From Micromonospora avicenniae (lineage in GTDB: Bacteria > Actinomycetota > Actinomycetes > Mycobacteriales > Micromonosporaceae): a stretch of DNA of 64,000 nucleotides. The stretch covers positions 28,700-92,699 of the forward strand of contig NZ_FTNF01000022.1 of NCBI RefSeq assembly GCF_900156065.1, read 5' to 3'. The notes under the pieces were generated by a model. It searched no databases, was not told where the DNA came from, and worked only from the letters and a program-made list of their open reading frames with translations. Positions 53,112-61,104 of this stretch are shown here, one piece after another; position 1 is the stretch's first letter; the number at the start of each line of letters is the position of its first letter. A program made the position numbers and the translations under genes.

Positions 53112-55124
53112 GTGACCACGACGCAGAACAGCCGACCCGAGCCGGACGCCTCCGGCGGCACTCCGGAGCCAACCGAGACCAGCGGCGGCACCGCCGCCCT
53201 GCTGCCGAGCGAGGCGGGTCACGTCTCCGAGAAGGAGGCCCGCCAGGTCGCCGAGGCGGCCCGTGAGTCCACCTGGGACCGCCCGAGCTTCGGCAAGTCG
53301 CTCTTCCTCGGCCGGTTCCGACTCGACCTGATCAACCCCTGGCCGAGCTCCGATGCGGACGAGGACGCCCGCGCCGAGGAGTTCCTCGCCCGGCTCCGGG
53401 AGTACCTCGTGACCGAGGTGGACGGCGCCGCGATCGAGCGGGACGCGCGCATCCCCGACGAGGTGTTCCAGGGGCTCGGCCGCCTCGGCGCGTTCGGCAT
53501 GAAGATCGACCGGACGTACGGCGGGCTCGGACTGAGCAACCTCCAGTACTGCCGGGCGCTGATGCTCGCCGGTTCGGTCAGCCCGGCGATCGGCGCGTTG
53601 CTCTCCGCGCACCAGTCCATCGGCGTGCCGCAGCCGCTGAAGATGTTCGGTACGGCGGAGCAGAAGCAGCGCTTCCTGCCCCGGCTGGCCGCCGGTGAGG
53701 TCTCCGCGTTCCTGCTGACGGAGCCGGACGTCGGCTCCGACCCGGCCAGGTTGGCGACCACTGCGGAGCCGACCGAGGACGGCACCGGCTACCGGCTCAA
53801 CGGTGTGAAGCTCTGGGCGACCAACGGCACCGTGGCCACCCTGCTCGTCGTGATGGCCCGGGTGCCGGCCGGTGAGGGGCGCCGCGGTGGGATCACCGCC
53901 TTCGTGGTGGACGGCGACGCCGACGGCATCACGGTGGAGCGCCGCAACGGCTTCCTCGGACTGCGCGGGCTGGAGAACAGCGTCACGCGGTTCCACGACG
54001 TCTTCGTGCCCAGGGAGAACGTCATCGGCGGTGAGGGCAAGGGGCTGAAGATCGCGTTGACCACGCTCAACACCGGCCGCCTGTCGCTGCCGGCCATGTG
54101 CGTGGGCGCCGGCAAGTGGTCGTTGAACGTGGCCCGGAACTGGGCCGCCGATCGGGTGCAGTGGGGCCGGCCGGTCGGCACGCACGAGGCGGTCGCCCAG
54201 AAGCTCGCCTTCATGGCCGCGACGACGTACGGCATGGAGACCATGCTGGAGATCTGTTGCCGGCTCGCCGACGACGACCGCAACGACATCCGGATCGAGG
54301 CGGCGCTCGTCAAGCTCTACGCCAGCGAGATGGCCTGGCGGATCGCCGACGACCTGATCCAGATCCGCGGCGGTCGCGGCTACGAGACGGCCGAGTCGCT
54401 GACCGCCCGTGGTGAACGCCCCGCCGCCGTCGAGCAGCTCCTGCGCGACGTACGGATCAACCGGATCTTCGAGGGCTCGACCGAGATCATGCACCTGCTG
54501 ATCGCCCGGGAGGCGGTCGACGCGCACCTCTCGGTCGCCGGGGACGTCATCGACCCGGACGCCGGCCTCGGTCGTAAGGCTAAGGCGGGGGCCCGGGCCG
54601 GGGCCTTCTACGCGAAGTGGCTGCCCACGCTCGCCGTCGGCCGGGGTCAGAGCCCCAGGGCGTACGCCGAGTTCGGGCCGCTCGCCGGTCACCTGCGGCA
54701 GGTGGAGCGAGTCTCGCGCAAGCTCGCCCGTTCGACGTTCTACGCGATGTCCCGCTGGCAGGGCCGGATGGAGCGCAAGCAGGCGTTCCTGGGGCGGATC
54801 GTGGACATCGGCGCGGAGCTGTTCGCGATGGCCGCGGTGTGCGTCCGCGCGCACGCCGAGCGGGACACCCGGCCGGAGAACGTCGAACTGGCCGACCTCT
54901 TCTGCCGGCAGGCCCGGGTACGGGTCGACGCTCTCCTCACGGCGCTCTGGGAGAACACCGACTCGGTCGACGTCGCGGCGGCGAAGCGGATCCTCGCCGG
55001 CCGCTACGCCGACCTGGAGTCCGGCGTGATCACCCCGCCCGACGAGCTGCCCTGGGTCGCCCGTTGGTCGCCCGGCCCGTCCGTCGCGGCCGACGTCCGC
55101 CGGCGGATCCCACCGCCCCAGTGA
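53112..55124 (+). CDS. Acyl-CoA dehydrogenase, VLCAD-like
   Basis: FAD enzyme of beta-oxidation, 670 residues. N-terminal extension (1-~95), helical N-domain, beta domain (FLLTEPDVGSDPARLATTA), FAD domain (QIRGGRGYETAESL), catalytic-Glu segment FEGSTEIMHLLI, and an extra C-terminal helical domain of about 170 residues as in VLCAD/ACAD9. Preference for long chains is inferred from that domain. GTG 53112. Palindrome copy 2 lies downstream and could end transcription. Confidence 0.93.
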   Translation: MTTTQNSRPEPDASGGTPEPTETSGGTAALLPSEAGHVSEKEARQVAEAARESTWDRPSFGKSLFLGRFRLDLINPWPSSDADEDARAEEFLARLREYLVTEVDGAAIERDARIPDEVFQGLGRLGAFGMKIDRTYGGLGLSNLQYCRALMLAGSVSPAIGALLSAHQSIGVPQPLKMFGTAEQKQRFLPRLAAGEVSAFLLTEPDVGSDPARLATTAEPTEDGTGYRLNGVKLWATNGTVATLLVVMARVPAGEGRRGGITAFVVDGDADGITVERRNGFLGLRGLENSVTRFHDVFVPRENVIGGEGKGLKIALTTLNTGRLSLPAMCVGAGKWSLNVARNWAADRVQWGRPVGTHEAVAQKLAFMAATTYGMETMLEICCRLADDDRNDIRIEAALVKLYASEMAWRIADDLIQIRGGRGYETAESLTARGERPAAVEQLLRDVRINRIFEGSTEIMHLLIAREAVDAHLSVAGDVIDPDAGLGRKAKAGARAGAFYAKWLPTLAVGRGQSPRAYAEFGPLAGHLRQVERVSRKLARSTFYAMSRWQGRMERKQAFLGRIVDIGAELFAMAAVCVRAHAERDTRPENVELADLFCRQARVRVDALLTALWENTDSVDVAAAKRILAGRYADLESGVITPPDELPWVARWSPGPSVAADVRRRIPPPQ

Positions 55125-55282
55125 CCTGAGCCGTCCCCCGGGCGTCTCTCGGGCTGCGCCGCGGTCGGCTCGCACCGTCCGGTCGCAGTCACGACGGTCG
55201 CGCAGCACGTGGAGACGGCCGGTCATGATGCACGACGTGCCGGCATCTTTCGCCGCGGCGGTGGACAAGCATCTCTGAAATG

Positions 55283-55328
55283 AGCCTGATACCTCAGAGG
55301 CATATTTATGCCTCTGAGGTATCAGGCT
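55283..55328. repeat. Long palindrome, copy 2
   Basis: Perfect 22-bp arms at 55283-55304 and 55307-55328 around TT. The inner 19 bp match copy 1 (44719-44758) except one G-C pair swapped to C-G in both arms. The right arm runs into CTTTT, so it could act as a terminator for the acyl-CoA dehydrogenase gene. Confidence 0.9.
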
Positions 55329-55399
55329 TTTGGAGAGACCTGCCTCCAGGCTGAGCCACACTTCCCCGCAGTCCGCCGATCCCAGGGAACGTCGCCCTG

Positions 55400-55529
55400 G
55401 GGGACGCCGCCCTGAGGGGACGCCGCGCTGAGGGGACGCCGTCCCGGGAGGTCGCCATCCCCGGGGTCGCCGTTCCGGCAGGTCGCCATCCCCGGGGGTC
55501 GCCGTTCCGGGAGGTCGCCGACGGCGGGA
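55400..55529. repeat. Minisatellite-like tandem repeats
   Basis: Three units of 16-18 bp starting GGGGACGCCG (55400, 55416, 55432), followed by 31- and 32-bp units starting GGTCGCCATCCCCGGGG (55450-55480, 55481-55512) and a partial third unit. This fills much of the 427-bp gap 55125-55551, with palindrome copy 2 and a 17-codon ORF at 55225. Confidence 0.8.
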
Positions 55530-55551
55530 GGCCGCCGGGCACCGGGCAGCG

Positions 55552-55719
55552 TCAGCGGGCGATGGCCCAGGCCAGGACCGCCGCGAGGATCAGCCCGTTG
55601 AGTGCCGCCAGGCCGAGGTAGGCCGCGGGCGGGATGCGACGGCCCTTACGGACCAGGCTGACCAGTACGGCGGCGTAGCCGAGCAGCAGAACGGCGATGA
55701 CGACCAGGAAGTAGAACAC
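55552..55719 (-). CDS. 55-residue membrane protein
   Basis: Translation begins MFYFLVVIAVLLLGYAAVL, with a short basic loop (VRKGRRIPP) and a second helix (LGLAALNGLILAAVLAWAIA). Two membrane helices with a positive cytoplasmic loop. GTG 55719 has TAAGGT (complement of 55726-55731) 6 nt upstream, leaderless type, which supports it as a real gene. It lies 9 bp beyond the stop of the next gene on the same strand. No family recognised. Confidence 0.65.
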   Translation of the reverse strand: MFYFLVVIAVLLLGYAAVLVSLVRKGRRIPPAAYLGLAALNGLILAAVLAWAIAR

Positions 55720-55728
55720 CCGAAGACC

Positions 55729-56334
55729 TTAGCGGCCCGCCCGTAGGCCGAGCCTGCGCAGCTCCAGCGCGGCGAGCGCCTCGACGGTGGCGTCGTCGCC
55801 GCGGCGCCACGCCTCGGCCACGTCGGGCGCGATCCGGGTCAGCCGATCCAGCGGCTGGCCGGCCAGTGCGCGCAGCGCGAGCAGATCTCGCCCGGCCGGC
55901 GCGGTGGCCAGCTTCGCGGCAGACCCGGCGCGGCGGATCCAGCGCACCCGCAGCGGCAGCCAGCCGACGAGCACCAGGCCGAGCGGGAAGATCAGCACGG
56001 CCACGGCGAGCGCGACGGCCAGTTGGTCGACGAGTTCCTGCTGGTCACGGCCGGCCTCGGCCAGCGCCCGGGCGGCGCCGGCGGCGCGTTCGAACGGGGC
56101 GGTCAGCTCGTCGCCGACCAGCGGTACCCGGCCGACCTTGCCGCCGGCTTCGGCCAGGTTGTCGGCGAGCCCGCCGCCGGCGCCCTCCAGCTTCTGACCG
56201 GGTACGGCGAGTTTCTGCACCAGATCGTGCAGCCAGAGCGCGCCGCGGATCGCGGCGTACACCCAGACCACGACGAGCAGGTCGGTGAGGAACTGTCGGG
56301 CGGCGGTCGGAAAGCGATCGGCATAGATCTTCAC
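55729..56334 (-). CDS. Conserved membrane protein of unknown function
   Basis: 201 residues. A membrane helix at about 16-36 (LTDLLVVVWVYAAIRGALWL), a soluble helical segment, a second helix at about 104-126 (QLAVALAVAVLIFPLGLVLVGWL), and a cytoplasmic tail. GTG 56334 starts MKIYADRFPTA; CACGCT 7 nt upstream is a weak leaderless -10. It follows zur with 39 bp between; function unknown. Confidence 0.75.
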   Translation of the reverse strand: MKIYADRFPTAARQFLTDLLVVVWVYAAIRGALWLHDLVQKLAVPGQKLEGAGGGLADNLAEAGGKVGRVPLVGDELTAPFERAAGAARALAEAGRDQQELVDQLAVALAVAVLIFPLGLVLVGWLPLRVRWIRRAGSAAKLATAPAGRDLLALRALAGQPLDRLTRIAPDVAEAWRRGDDATVEALAALELRRLGLRAGR

Positions 56335-56373
56335 GCCGGACAGCGTGTCACGGCCGGCGGCCGGTTGGGGAGG

Positions 56374-56772
56374 TCAGCCGGCGCAGCCGCGGCAGGTGCC
56401 GAAGATCTCCATGGTGTGGCTCACGTCGGCGTAGCCGTGCTGGGCGGCGACCCGCTCGGCCCAGCTCTCCACGGCGGGGCCCTCGACCTCGACGGTCCGC
56501 CCGCAGGCCCGGCAGACCAGATGGTGGTGGTGCCCCTCGCTGCACCGGCGGTAGAGGTGTTCGCCGCCCGGCGGGCGCATCACGTCGATCTCGCCGGCGT
56601 CGGCGAGCCCCTGCAGCGTCCGGTAGACCGTCGTGAGGCCGACCCGCTCACCCCGCGTGCGCAGCATCGCGTGCAGATCCTGCGCACTGTGGAATCCCTC
56701 GACCTCGGCCAGCAAGGCACTGACCGCACTGCGCTGACGGGTGTTGCGCAGGGTTGCGCTGCTCTCGCTCAC
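56374..56772 (-). CDS. zur: Zinc uptake regulator Zur (Fur family)
   Basis: 132 residues. Winged helix with VGLTTVYRTLQGLADAGEI, metal site region EGHHHHLVCRACG, and the second structural Cys pair CRGC near the C-terminus. Assigned as Zur from its place next to znuACB and a zinc-type ArsR, like FurB/SmtB in mycobacteria. GTG 56772 or 56775 are both near GGAGGT. Represses zinc import when zinc is plentiful. Confidence 0.9.
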   Translation of the reverse strand: MSESSATLRNTRQRSAVSALLAEVEGFHSAQDLHAMLRTRGERVGLTTVYRTLQGLADAGEIDVMRPPGGEHLYRRCSEGHHHHLVCRACGRTVEVEGPAVESWAERVAAQHGYADVSHTMEIFGTCRGCAG

Positions 56773-56800
56773 CACGTGACACCTCCGACCCGTCGCCGCC

Positions 56801-57100
56801 TCATGATCTTTCCCCGGCGTGGCTGACCGCGTCCGCCACGATGTGCGCGACGTGCTCGTCGACCAGGCAGTACGCGATTTCCCGACCCCGCCGGGAGCCC
56901 CGCACCACACCGGCTCCCCGTAGCACCCGCAGGTGTTGGGAGACCAGCGGCTGCGTCACGCCCAGCTTCTCCACCAACTCGTGCACGCACCGCTCCCCGG
57001 TGGCGAGTTCGCTGACGATGGCCAACCGGATCGGGGCCGACAGCGCGCGCAACAGCTCGCTGGCACCTTCGAAGCCGTCGTAGCCGGATCCGCCGCTCAC
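56801..57100 (-). CDS. Zinc-type ArsR/SmtB repressor
   Basis: 99 residues. Winged helix TQPLVSQHLRVLRGAGVV; the last helix carries the alpha-5 zinc site D-x-H-x10-H-x2-E (DEHVAHIVADAVSHAGE), as in SmtB and CzrA. GTG 57100 is supported by TACCGT-N6 (57112-57101), leaderless type. zur follows 28 bp downstream, so the two are probably co-transcribed as in Mycobacterium smtB-zur. Confidence 0.92.
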   Translation of the reverse strand: MSGGSGYDGFEGASELLRALSAPIRLAIVSELATGERCVHELVEKLGVTQPLVSQHLRVLRGAGVVRGSRRGREIAYCLVDEHVAHIVADAVSHAGERS

Positions 57101-57143
57101 CCCGTAACGGTAACCAGTTCCGTCCGGATCGCGCCCGCCGCGG

Positions 57144-58016
57144 TCAGCCAAGTACGACCTCGTGCGGCTCCGGGGCCGCCGGCGCCGCCGCCGCGGGCAC
57201 GCGCCGGCGGCGCAGCACCCGCCAGCCGGCTGCGGCCAGCGCGACCACGAGGAACGAGGCGATCGCCATCAGCACCACCGATGCGCCGGGGGCGGTGTCG
57301 GCGGTGGCCGCCACCCAGACGCCCGAGCCGGCGGCGAAGAGGCCGAGCGCCATCGCCGCCGTCATGGTGGTCCGGAAACCGCGGGTCACCTGTTGGGCGC
57401 TGGCCACCGGCACCACCATGAGCGCGCTGATCAGCAGTACGCCGACCGCCCGCATGGCGATCGTCACGGTGACCGCGGTGGTGATCGCGATCAGCATGTT
57501 CAGCGTCCGCACCGGCAGACCGGAGACCCGGGCGTACTCCTCGTCGTGGCTGACCGCGAAGAGCGCCGGGCGCAGCACGAGCATGGCCACCAGGATCACC
57601 GCGCCGAGGACCACGATCGTGGTCAGGTCGCCCGGCGAGATGGTGGTCAGCGACCCGAAGAGGTACGCGTTGAGGTTCGCGCTGGGACTGTGGGAGAGCC
57701 CGACGAGCATCACGCCGCCGGCTATGCCGCCGTAGAAGAGCAGCGCCAGGGCGAGGTCCCCGGAGGTGCGCCCACGAGAGCGGACCAGCTCGATGGCGAT
57801 CGCGCCGAGGGTCGCCACGATCACCGCGACGAGCACCGGGGAGCGGTTGAGCAGCAGGCCGGCGCCGACACCGGTCAGCGCCACGTGCCCGATTCCGTCG
57901 CCGATCAGCGCCAACCGGCGCTGCACCAGGTAGATCCCGAGCGCCGGCGCGGCGAGGCCGATGATCAGCGCCGCGATCAGGGCGCGCTGCATGTACGGGT
58001 ACTGGAAGAGTTCCAT
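57144..58016 (-). CDS. znuB: Zinc ABC transporter permease
   Basis: Family 9 metal permease, 290 residues, about eight helices. MELFQYPYMQRALIAALIIGLAAPALGIYLVQRRLALIGDGIGH-type start (given here only in part: FQYPYMQRALIAALIIG) and the late motif VGVLLISALMVVPVASA. ATG 58016 lies 2 bp from the ATPase stop. Third gene of znuA-znuC-znuB. Confidence 0.93.
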   Translation of the reverse strand: MELFQYPYMQRALIAALIIGLAAPALGIYLVQRRLALIGDGIGHVALTGVGAGLLLNRSPVLVAVIVATLGAIAIELVRSRGRTSGDLALALLFYGGIAGGVMLVGLSHSPSANLNAYLFGSLTTISPGDLTTIVVLGAVILVAMLVLRPALFAVSHDEEYARVSGLPVRTLNMLIAITTAVTVTIAMRAVGVLLISALMVVPVASAQQVTRGFRTTMTAAMALGLFAAGSGVWVAATADTAPGASVVLMAIASFLVVALAAAGWRVLRRRRVPAAAAPAAPEPHEVVLG

Positions 58017-58018
58017 GG

Positions 58019-58780
58019 TCAGATGCTCCAGAGCCGGGCCGGCTCGTCGGGACAGTGCGGGTGCACGTGGTCGTGGTCGGGCTCGGCGTGGTGACCGGCC
58101 GGCTCCGGCACCGGGCCGTCGTGGCAGATGCCGCCCTCGTGGACGACGATCGCCCGGCTGATCACCGGCCGCAGCGGGCCCAGCTCGTGCGCCACGAGCA
58201 GCACCGTCCCGCCGTCGGTGACGAAGTCGCGCAGCGCCGCGGCGAACGCCTCCTGGCTGGCGGCGTCCACTCCGGCGGTCGGCTCGTCCAGCACCAGCAG
58301 TTCGGGGCGGCCGGCGAGGGCCCGGGCGATCAGGGTGCGCTGCTGCTGGCCGCCGGAGAGGGTGGCGACGGCGTCGTTCGCCCGGTCGGTGAGCCCGACC
58401 GCGCGCAGCGCGCTGTCCACGGCGGCCCGGTCGGCGGCGCCGGGCGGGCGGAGGATGCCCCGCCGGGCGAGCCGGCCCGCGGCCACGACCTCCCGGACGG
58501 TGGCCGGTACGCCGCCGCCCGCGCCGAGCCGTTGCGGGACGTACCCGATCCGCTCCCACTGCCGGAAGCGGCGCAGCGGGCGGTCGAAGAGGCTGACCGA
58601 CCCGGCGCTCAGCGGCACCAACCCGAGCACGGACCGGATGAGCGTGGACTTGCCGGAGCCGTTGGCGCCGAGCACGGCGACCACCTCACCGGCGGTGACG
58701 GTGAGCGAGACGTCGCGCAGCACGGCGCGGCCGTCGTAGCCGACGGCCGCGTGTGCGACGGCGATCACGGGAGGGTTCAC
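58019..58780 (-). CDS. znuC: Zinc ABC transporter ATP-binding protein
   Basis: 253 residues. Walker A GANGSGKST, signature LSGGQQQRTLIARA, Walker B LLVLDEPTAGVD. The C-terminus is His-rich (GHHAEPDHDHVHPHC), a likely zinc reservoir. GTG start overlaps the znuA stop. Confidence 0.94.
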   Translation of the reverse strand: MNPPVIAVAHAAVGYDGRAVLRDVSLTVTAGEVVAVLGANGSGKSTLIRSVLGLVPLSAGSVSLFDRPLRRFRQWERIGYVPQRLGAGGGVPATVREVVAAGRLARRGILRPPGAADRAAVDSALRAVGLTDRANDAVATLSGGQQQRTLIARALAGRPELLVLDEPTAGVDAASQEAFAAALRDFVTDGGTVLLVAHELGPLRPVISRAIVVHEGGICHDGPVPEPAGHHAEPDHDHVHPHCPDEPARLWSI

Positions 58781-59733
58781 GAGCAGCCCAACGCGGTGCG
58801 CAGCGCTTGCAGGTTCGTACGCATGACTGAAAGGTAGTCCGACGAGCCGCTGTCGCCGGTGAGGCCCTCGATCGGGTCCAGCACGGCGGTCTTCGCGCCG
58901 ACCTCCGACGCGATGGTCTCGGCGATCTTCGGGCTGACCAGAGTCTCGAAGAAGATCGTGGTGGTCTTGTGTGCCCGCGCCTCCTCGGCCACCTCGGCGA
59001 GCCGCTGGGGAGAGGGCTCACTCTCCGGGTTGAGGCCGGTGATGCCCACCTGCTCCAGCCCGTACTGCTTGGCCAGGTAGCCGAAGGCCGTGTGGCTCGT
59101 CACGATCTCCTGGCGCTCGCAGGTCTTCAGGCCGGTGGCGTACTCGGTGTCCAGCTTCGCCAGGTCGGCGTGGAGTTCCTTGGCGCGGGAGGTGAAGCTG
59201 GCGGCCTGGTCGGGGTCGGCCTTGCCCAGCCGGTCGGCGAGCTGGTCGGCGACGGTGGCGAGACGGGTCGGGTCGAGCCAGAAGTGCGGGTCCTTGCCTC
59301 CGAGTGCCGCTTCCTCCTCCTCGGCCTCCTCGCCGTCGTGCTGGTGGCCACCGGTGGTGGCGTCCAGCAGCGGCTCGACAGTCGAGACGTCGAACGCTCG
59401 ATCGCCGGCGTTCTGCTGGACCGCCTCGTCCAGCGCCGGCTGGAAGCCCTTCAGGTAGACGACCAGCTCGGCCTGGCTGACCTCGCCGACCTGGCTCGGG
59501 GTGAGCTCCAGGTCGTGGGGCTCGGCCCCGGGCTTGACCAGGTTGGTGACCCGGACCGCGTCGCCGCCGATGCGCTCCGCGATGAACTGGAGCGGGTAGA
59601 ACGCGGCCACCACGTCCACCCGCTGCGGGTCGGCGCCGGCCGGCCCGCCGGAGGAACAGGCGGCGGCGCCGCCGAGAGTGAGTAGGGCGGTGGTGGCGGC
59701 GGCCAGGGCGCGGACGGTGCGGCGGTTGTTCAT
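58777..59733 (-). CDS. znuA: Zinc ABC transporter substrate-binding lipoprotein
   Basis: 318 residues. Lipoprotein signal with Cys26 (GGAAACSS). Zinc ligands: His in AEPHDLE, His in DPHFWLDP, His in SHTAFGYL, plus a His/Glu-rich flexible loop (GGHQHDGEEAEEEEA) typical of zinc rather than manganese binders. Promoter region carries a Zur box. Confidence 0.94.
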   Translation of the reverse strand: MNNRRTVRALAAATTALLTLGGAAACSSGGPAGADPQRVDVVAAFYPLQFIAERIGGDAVRVTNLVKPGAEPHDLELTPSQVGEVSQAELVVYLKGFQPALDEAVQQNAGDRAFDVSTVEPLLDATTGGHQHDGEEAEEEEAALGGKDPHFWLDPTRLATVADQLADRLGKADPDQAASFTSRAKELHADLAKLDTEYATGLKTCERQEIVTSHTAFGYLAKQYGLEQVGITGLNPESEPSPQRLAEVAEEARAHKTTTIFFETLVSPKIAETIASEVGAKTAVLDPIEGLTGDSGSSDYLSVMRTNLQALRTALGCS

Positions 59734-59754
59734 GACGCCAACTGTCCGTCGTAA

Positions 59755-59769
59755 CGATAATGATTGTCA
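59755..59769 (-). promoter_or_regulatory. Zur box before znuA
   Basis: Minus-strand TGACAATCATTATCG matches the actinobacterial Zur consensus TGAAAATCATTTTCA at 12 of 15 positions. It lies 22 bp upstream of the znuA ATG, and TTGACA overlaps its edge. Confidence 0.75.
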
Positions 59770-59787
59770 AAAACGCATGAGTGCATG

Positions 59788-60045
59788 TCACAGCAGCTTG
59801 ACCAGGGCCACCGCCACCAGCAGCGTCAGCATCAGCAGCCGCACCAGGCGCGTCTGCGGCGCTTGCACCGGCCAGGTGGTGGCCAGCAGTGCGACCAGGA
59901 CCGCGGCGAGCGCCAGCAGCAGCACCCCGCCGATCACGCCGGGTGCGAAGAGGGCGACCAGCACCAGCGCCAGGGTGATCAGGAACACCGCCGTGGGGTT
60001 CACCCGGGCCAGTCGGCCCAACACAGGGCTCTGCGTACGCTGCAT
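59788..60045 (-). CDS. Small membrane protein (DUF6703-like)
   Basis: 85 residues, three hydrophobic helices (NPTAVFLITLALVLVALFAPG, GVLLLALAAVLVALLATTW, LLMLTLLVAVALVKLL). The family name is from memory. ATG 60045 has TAGAGT (60058-60053) and a 7-nt spacer, leaderless type. Convergent neighbour is none; it lies just before znuA on the same strand. Confidence 0.75.
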   Translation of the reverse strand: MQRTQSPVLGRLARVNPTAVFLITLALVLVALFAPGVIGGVLLLALAAVLVALLATTWPVQAPQTRLVRLLMLTLLVAVALVKLL

Positions 60046-60072
60046 CCCACAGACTCTACGAGGAGGATGCCG

Positions 60073-60414
60073 GTGCTGGTGACCAACAGGTTCGTGGTCG
60101 ACGTCGATGTCGCCGACGAGTTCACCGAACGCGCGCACGCCGCCCTCACCGCGCTGGCCGCCCGCCCCGGCTACCTGCGCGGCCAACTGGTCCGGGCGCT
60201 CGACGACCCGACGCACTGGTGCCTGGTCACCGAGTGGGAGTCGGTCGGGGCGTACCGGCGGGCGCTCGGCGGCTTCGAGGTCAAGGTCGCCGCTGTTCCG
60301 CTGCTCGCCCAGTCGCTCGACGAGCCGTCCGCGTACGAGGCACTCGCCACCGCCGCGCCCGGCGGGGCGGTGGTGGTCAGTGCCAGTGATCGTGCCGCTG
60401 GTCCTTACCGCTGA
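60073..60414 (+). CDS. Antibiotic biosynthesis monooxygenase (ABM) domain protein
   Basis: 113 residues, ferredoxin-like ABM fold: TNRFVVDVDVADEFTERAHAALTALAARPGYLRGQLVRALDD and WCLVTEWESVGAYRRAL (shown as separate pieces of one domain). GTG 60073 is preferred because AGGAGG (60061-60066) ends 6 nt before it; ATG 60067 is directly joined to that site. Small cofactor-free oxidase or unknown role. Confidence 0.8.
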   Translation: MLVTNRFVVDVDVADEFTERAHAALTALAARPGYLRGQLVRALDDPTHWCLVTEWESVGAYRRALGGFEVKVAAVPLLAQSLDEPSAYEALATAAPGGAVVVSASDRAAGPYR

Positions 60415-60426
60415 GCCCGCGGGCAC

Positions 60427-60439
60427 TAGATTGCTCGTA
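60427..60439 (+). promoter_or_regulatory. Leaderless promoter -10
   Basis: TAGATT (60427-60432), 6 nt, then ATG 60439, no Shine-Dalgarno. Confidence 0.55.
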
Positions 60440-60990
60440 TGACCGATCCCGGACCGGCAGCCCCACCGCCGCACCCCTCGCCGCCCGGGCCGCCCGGCGA
60501 AGAACAACCTCCCGCCGTGCCCGCCCCGCCGCCTGGTCCCGGGGTGTCGCCGCCGTTCGCCGCACCGCCCACCGAGGGTCGCCGGGCCCGGCTCTGGCTG
60601 GGCCTCGGGGTCGGTGCCCTGGCCGTGCTGCTCTGCTGCGGCGGAGGCGGCAGTGCAGTGGTCGGTCTCGCGGTCAGCGGCGTGCAGGCGGTCCGTGAGC
60701 AGGGCCGCACGGTCTCCACCGACTACTACCAGGCGCTCGTCGACCAGAACTTCGGCCAGGCGTACGACCAGCTCTGCGACGACGCGCAGCGCCGCGAGTC
60801 GCGGCCGGACTTCGAGAGCCGGGTGGCCGCGGAGCCGCAGGTGACCGCGTACCGGGTCGGCGACGTCGACACCAACAACCTCACCGTGCCCGTCGACGTG
60901 ATGCTCGAGGGTGGTCGGCGGGAGCGGCAACAGGTCATCCTCGGTCAGGACCCGCAGACCGGTGGCCTGGAGGTCTGCGGGATCAACTGA
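60439..60990 (+). CDS. Membrane-anchored protein with Pro-rich N-terminus
   Basis: 183 residues: Pro-rich cytoplasmic segment (1-~45), one membrane helix at about 54-78, and an extracellular domain beginning TVSTDYYQALVDQNFGQAYDQLC that resembles DUF4878 or NTF2-like folds. Two outer Cys (QLCDD; VCGIN) may form a disulphide. Function unknown. Confidence 0.8.
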   Translation: MTDPGPAAPPPHPSPPGPPGEEQPPAVPAPPPGPGVSPPFAAPPTEGRRARLWLGLGVGALAVLLCCGGGGSAVVGLAVSGVQAVREQGRTVSTDYYQALVDQNFGQAYDQLCDDAQRRESRPDFESRVAAEPQVTAYRVGDVDTNNLTVPVDVMLEGGRRERQQVILGQDPQTGGLEVCGIN

Positions 60991-61104
60991 ACCCGCCCCG
61001 GTATTCTGCTGGGCTCAGGACGCTGCCGTCGCTAGCGTTGTCCCGAACTGCTCGTTCCGTCCCCATCACGTCCCCGCCGACCGCCAGCCGGCGTAGGAGG
61101 AAAC

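Noticed and set aside
55306..55542. 78-residue minus-strand ORF in the tandem repeats
   Set aside because: It is made of repeat units and starts in the palindrome; no ribosome site or family.
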